Virus record (IMG/VR): IMGVR_UViG_3300025133_000428
Span: 1 to 30,730 of that record
Source: a virus
Length of the DNA: 30,730 nt
Reading direction: 5' to 3' (one strand)
In this document: in pieces, positions 28,140-30,730 of the stretch
Numbering within the stretch: position 1 is the first letter of the stretch
Layout of the letters: each line of letters begins with the position of its first letter
Program-made: the position numbers and the translations under genes
Notes under the pieces: model-generated
What the model was told of the DNA's origin: nothing
What the model saw: only the letters and a program-made list of their open reading frames with translations
Databases searched by the model: none

Positions 28140-29360
28140 TTAAAAAGGAACCGAGTTAGAAAGTGGTGCAGTAGTTGAAGAAGGTATTGCTGAATCAGAA
28201 GCTTCAGTAACTTCATCACCAGCTTCAGTTTCTTCAGCTACCTGATTAGCCTTTTCGTCTATGGCTTCATAGAATGAAGTGAATGATTCTATTTCTTCAT
28301 CATTGAATCTGGAAACTCCAGTTTTGATTGCCAGCATTCTATCTCTGCCAAAGATCAAGTAAGAAGCTAAAATCTTCGTTGCTCTTCTGGTAGTGATTAA
28401 ATCATCAACAGATTCGTCATAATAGGCTTGTCTAACTGCTTGTGCCCAGTCGATTAAACGATTTATGAAATCCAGATCATCGTCCAAAGGTGCTGCTCCA
28501 TTTAACTCAGCCTCTAATACCTTGGTCATGATCTTAACTTCTTGAGCTTTGGTTGGGTATTCCTGTTCAAGACAAATGCTGATTCTATCAAGCATCGCTT
28601 CGTTAAGAACTCTAGTTCCAACAAACTTCCCAGTTTCATTACCTTTACCTTTGGTATTGGCAGTTAGGAAAACTGTAAAGCCAGGAGCAGGTTCAACCTT
28701 ACGTCCAGTCTTTTTAATGAAGTAGCCTTTGCCTTCCAGAATAGACTGAAGGCACATGATTTTATCAGAACCAAGATCAATCTCGTCAAGCAGAAGAACT
28801 GCTCCTCGAGTCATTGCCTCGATAACAGGACCATCATGCCAAACTGTCTCGCCATTGATAAGACGGAAACCACCAATCAGAGAATCTTCGTCAGATTCGA
28901 TAGTGATATTAGTTCTGATATAATCTCGTTTGGTTTTGGCTGCTGCCTGTTCAACCATGAATGTTTTACCATTACCAGATAATCCAGTAATCAGAGTTGG
29001 AAAGAACTTTCCTGACTTGATTATTTTAGTTACCAGATGGAAGTTACCAAAGGCAACATATTCAGGATTAACTGCAGGAACCAAAGATTCTTTGATCACT
29101 GGAGCAGGAACAGGAACAGATGTTGCAACCGCAATCGGGGTAACCGTTGCAGGTGCAGGTGTAGGTACTGGAGCTGAAGCGACTGCTGAAATAGCAACCT
29201 CATAAACTCCTCGAGCCACTTTGACCTTCTTGGCAGAAGCAGGGCAAGGAAAACCCGAAGCAACTAATTCTTTTATTTGCTTTCGAGTAATTCGAGTGGT
29301 ACCGAAGGTTGTTAAAGAAGCCTCGGCAAATGCTTCATGTTTTTCAATAGAGGTACTCAT
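28140..29360 (-). CDS. cobS-like: AAA+ ATPase of the CobS/MoxR type
   Basis: The 406 residues have an N-terminal helical segment, a proline/alanine/valine linker (about 58-97) and the AAA+ core. In the core are Walker A GLSGNGKT (126-133), Walker B GAVLLLDEID (about 186-195), sensor 1 in FTVFLTANT and an Arg-bearing MLDRISICLE. An acidic tail closes it (AEETEAGDEVTE). It matches the phage proteins usually labelled CobS (cobaltochelatase ATPase). MoxR-type ATPases work with VWA proteins, and one is encoded directly upstream. Whether it inserts cobalt or remodels other proteins cannot be told. Promoter P5 and AGGA precede it. Confidence 0.88.
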   Translation of the reverse strand: MSTSIEKHEAFAEASLTTFGTTRITRKQIKELVASGFPCPASAKKVKVARGVYEVAISAVASAPVPTPAPATVTPIAVATSVPVPAPVIKESLVPAVNPEYVAFGNFHLVTKIIKSGKFFPTLITGLSGNGKTFMVEQAAAKTKRDYIRTNITIESDEDSLIGGFRLINGETVWHDGPVIEAMTRGAVLLLDEIDLGSDKIMCLQSILEGKGYFIKKTGRKVEPAPGFTVFLTANTKGKGNETGKFVGTRVLNEAMLDRISICLEQEYPTKAQEVKIMTKVLEAELNGAAPLDDDLDFINRLIDWAQAVRQAYYDESVDDLITTRRATKILASYLIFGRDRMLAIKTGVSRFNDEEIESFTSFYEAIDEKANQVAEETEAGDEVTEASDSAIPSSTTAPLSNSVPF

Positions 29361-29392
29361 AATAATTCCTATTAGAGGTGGTTAAAAAGAGG

Positions 29393-29406
29393 GCGGCGTT
29401 CTCCGC
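29393..29406 (-). terminator. possible leader attenuator of the AAA+ gene
   Basis: A 4-bp GC stem (GCGG AGAACG CCGC) in the 5' leader is followed on the minus strand by CCTCTTTTT. It resembles a weak intrinsic terminator ahead of the gene, which would make expression adjustable. The stem is short. Confidence 0.3.
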
Positions 29407-29419
29407 ATCTCTCAAGTAT

Positions 29420-29443
29420 ATTATATCAAGTGTAAGTTGAAAA
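29420..29443 (-). promoter_or_regulatory. sigma70-type promoter P5 (AAA+ gene)
   Basis: TATAAT (29425-29420) is preceded by TGA, an extended -10. The best -35 is CTTACA at 18 bases, which is weak. The upstream element of P1 recurs at 29453-29470 with the same 28-base distance to the -10, possibly compensating. Confidence 0.65.
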
Positions 29444-29452
29444 TGTAAGGCT

Positions 29453-29470
29453 CTAAATGTAACAAAATGT
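29453..29470 (-). promoter_or_regulatory. upstream element, second copy
   Basis: The 18 bases match 540-557 exactly and begin 28 bases upstream of the -10 of P5, as at P1. They end ACATTTTGTTACATTTAG when read on the minus strand. Confidence 0.55.
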
Positions 29471-29495
29471 TTCAGAATGAAGCCGCTGTATAGCA

Positions 29496-29545
29496 GGATT
29501 TCAGGAAATAACCATGATGTTACCATTGACCAAGTCCTAAAATCC
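29496..29545 (-). ncRNA. strong structured element downstream of the VWA gene
   Basis: GGATTTTAGGA pairs with TCCTGAAATCC (29545-29535 with 29506-29496, minus strand), 11 pairs including one G-U. Inside, GTAAC pairs with GTTAT (one more G-U). There is no U-tract. It may be a 3' stabiliser, a processing site or part of a small RNA; it is listed as ncRNA only for want of a better class. Confidence 0.4.
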
Positions 29546-29574
29546 GTTTAGCAGCCGCTAGATTCATCGCCATT

Positions 29575-30730
29575 TTAGGCAATTGAATCAATGAATGAGC
29601 TGGCGAAGGATTTATTGATTTTCGCAGCCTGGGATGAAGAAGTCAAATTTTTCTTAGCCATCTTAAGTCTTGCCTTCTGGTCAAGATTATCAGTGATACC
29701 TTCCCCAAAGTCAACATGGGAAGTGTTTGATTTATTGTTTGATACTAAGAATATTCTATCAAATGCATCCCACATTTTGTTTTTCTTTGAGTATTCTAAA
29801 ATACCCAATTTAGTATTTTTGGCAAAAGTTGATTTAATCATATCAGCCTGTGGATCATTAAATCCGTCCATTATTCCAGTAACCATGTTATCACTTGCTT
29901 TTGTTGCCAGGATGTAGATGTTGAATACTATCTCTGGAATTTGAGCCTTAATGATTTTACCAGCTAAATTAGTAAGAGTAAATCCACCATTTCTATATCC
30001 GCCGATATTTTTCGGAGTAGTGATATATTTGTTATTTGGTAACTTAACGTGTATTTCACTTTTATTCCAATGAGCCTCTAATAGTCTATTATGTGATTCA
30101 CCATCAGTCAGAACCGTTGCAGATAACTTATCCAAGTTATGAGCTGCTTTGAATTTCTTCAAGACAGGAACTGATACAATCAACATATCGTTCATAGGTG
30201 TAGAGCACATGTCGATATATTTGCTATGAGAGTATAATCTTTTAAGAGTTTTTTCAAAAGTCTTTTTATTCATTCCAGAATTCAAAAGTTCAACTAACTG
30301 GTCAGAACCGTATTCGCCTTGAATAGAGTCTCTGGTATCTCGAGCAGATTGTTCACTCCAACCAGGAACTAAATCAATAAGACCTTTAATCATTCCTGAT
30401 GTAAATCCAAATACCTTGAATGGAATATTTGAGTTTCTGCAGAAATGAGTAAGTGCCATTGTTTGTCTCAACACGTTTTGAATTGGCTTTCCGTACATTG
30501 AACCAGAAAAGTCAAGATATAATACGATTCCGTGATTCTTACCATCTTCAACAATTTCATTAGAAAGAAAAACATCATCATTATAAGAAGCTTGGAATAA
30601 TTTATTAATATCCAGCATTCCAGTATGAGATACCTTAGTTCTTGAAGATATTGAAGCTGCCATCTTCATAGCGAATTGTGAACTTAAAGAAGAAACGAAT
30701 CGTTTAACATCTTTAAGGTCTGATTCATAA
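29575..30730 (-). CDS. cobT-like: VWA-domain protein of the CobT type, partial (N-terminus outside window)
   Basis: The frame is open to the right edge (first visible codons YESDLKDVKRFVSSLSSQF), so the ATG at 30669 is internal. The visible 384 residues contain the VWA metal site as GIVLYLDFSGSMYGKPI (DxSxS), followed by the fold's helices and TVLTDGESHN (third metal-site loop). The C-terminus is KINKSFASSFIDSIA. In cobalamin synthesis CobT works with CobS and CobN; in MoxR-VWA systems the VWA partner delivers substrates. Together with the AAA+ gene it forms such a pair. Confidence 0.85.
   Translation of the reverse strand, partial: YESDLKDVKRFVSSLSSQFAMKMAASISSRTKVSHTGMLDINKLFQASYNDDVFLSNEIVEDGKNHGIVLYLDFSGSMYGKPIQNVLRQTMALTHFCRNSNIPFKVFGFTSGMIKGLIDLVPGWSEQSARDTRDSIQGEYGSDQLVELLNSGMNKKTFEKTLKRLYSHSKYIDMCSTPMNDMLIVSVPVLKKFKAAHNLDKLSATVLTDGESHNRLLEAHWNKSEIHVKLPNNKYITTPKNIGGYRNGGFTLTNLAGKIIKAQIPEIVFNIYILATKASDNMVTGIMDGFNDPQADMIKSTFAKNTKLGILEYSKKNKMWDAFDRIFLVSNNKSNTSHVDFGEGITDNLDQKARLKMAKKNLTSSSQAAKINKSFASSFIDSIA

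Larger units (their letters stand above)
29361..29574. other. intergenic region between the VWA and AAA+ genes
   Basis: From the VWA stop onward (minus strand), this gap holds a strong hairpin (29545-29496), the upstream element (29470-29453) and promoter P5. A short GC-rich leader stem follows (GCGG/CCGC at 29406-29393), with CCTCTTTTT after it that could act as a weak attenuator. AGGA lies before ATG 29360. AGCCGCT occurs twice, flanking the main hairpin (29481 and 29553 regions). No convincing gene is seen. Confidence 0.6.

Noticed and set aside
29344-29526. 60-codon minus-strand frame upstream of the AAA+ gene
   Set aside because: It runs through the promoter, upstream element and hairpin, has no ribosome site and no recognisable protein features.
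29521-29574. 17-codon frame MAMNLAAAKRILGLGQW just after the VWA stop
   Set aside because: No ribosome site and it overlaps the structured element; too short to support alone.
1-30730. tRNA genes and CRISPR arrays
   Set aside because: I looked for cloverleaf-like segments and for regularly spaced repeats and saw none; the only tandem repeat is the coding one at 691-738.

Overview
The window is a compact stretch of an AT-rich, T4-type myovirus genome. The evidence is a run of T4-family replication genes (sliding clamp gp45, clamp loader gp44/gp62, RegA, DNA polymerase gp43, UvsX, helicase gp41, primase gp61, dNMP kinase, dCMP deaminase). TATAAATA late promoters lie in front of several genes, and at least nine proteins carry an N-terminal MKxFxxFLxE peptide like the T4 capsid-targeting sequence. 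Several gene types (the gp62 variant, the ligase-like virion protein, the RuvC-type resolvase, the CobS/CobT-like pair) are those of marine T4-like phages. The host cannot be named; five promoters fit a sigma70-type consensus.

Layout, read right to left because nearly everything is on the minus strand. At 30730-28140 is a VWA (CobT-like) and AAA+ (CobS/MoxR-like) pair. At 27997-24981 are gp45-gp44-small ORF-DUF1937-gp62-RegA. At 24984-23002 are a packaged-type protein, a HAD phosphatase with an in-frame P-loop protein, and a small protein. At 22946-18794 are dNMP kinase and gp43, the latter split by a GIY-YIG homing endonuclease. At 18783-15812 are a zinc protein, UvsX, a small protein and gp41. 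At 15757-8325 is a late-type operon of proteins with capsid-targeting-like N-termini, containing a second GIY-YIG endonuclease. At 8298-6180 is a plus-strand island of five genes, one a PAS protein ending in a histidine-kinase H-box. At 6178-1 are primase gp61, an adenosylcobalamin-dependent ribonucleotide reductase, zinc-ribbon proteins, dCMP deaminase, a RuvC-like resolvase and small genes.

The most notable observation is that both homing endonucleases sit directly upstream of a gene whose conserved catalytic motif is broken in the same way. A codon is followed at once by a stop, then two bases, then a synonymous codon from which the correct frame continues: CGG-TGA-CT-CGT in a nucleotidyltransferase and GGT-TAA-TT-GGA in gp43. 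In each case a long nested hairpin has its 3' arm ending inside the first of the two codons. Skipping from one synonymous codon to the other restores the exact family motif (GRFNP; NSAYGALGN). This looks like a miniature, duplicated version of the T4 gene 60 translational bypass plus MobA cassette. The bypass itself is an inference, but the two matching lesions and structures are directly visible.

How the genes fit together: the left and centre supply nucleotides and the replisome. The middle late operon supplies proteins probably packaged in the capsid. The endonucleases appear to be under late control, one through an RBS-masking hairpin that a late transcript would lack.
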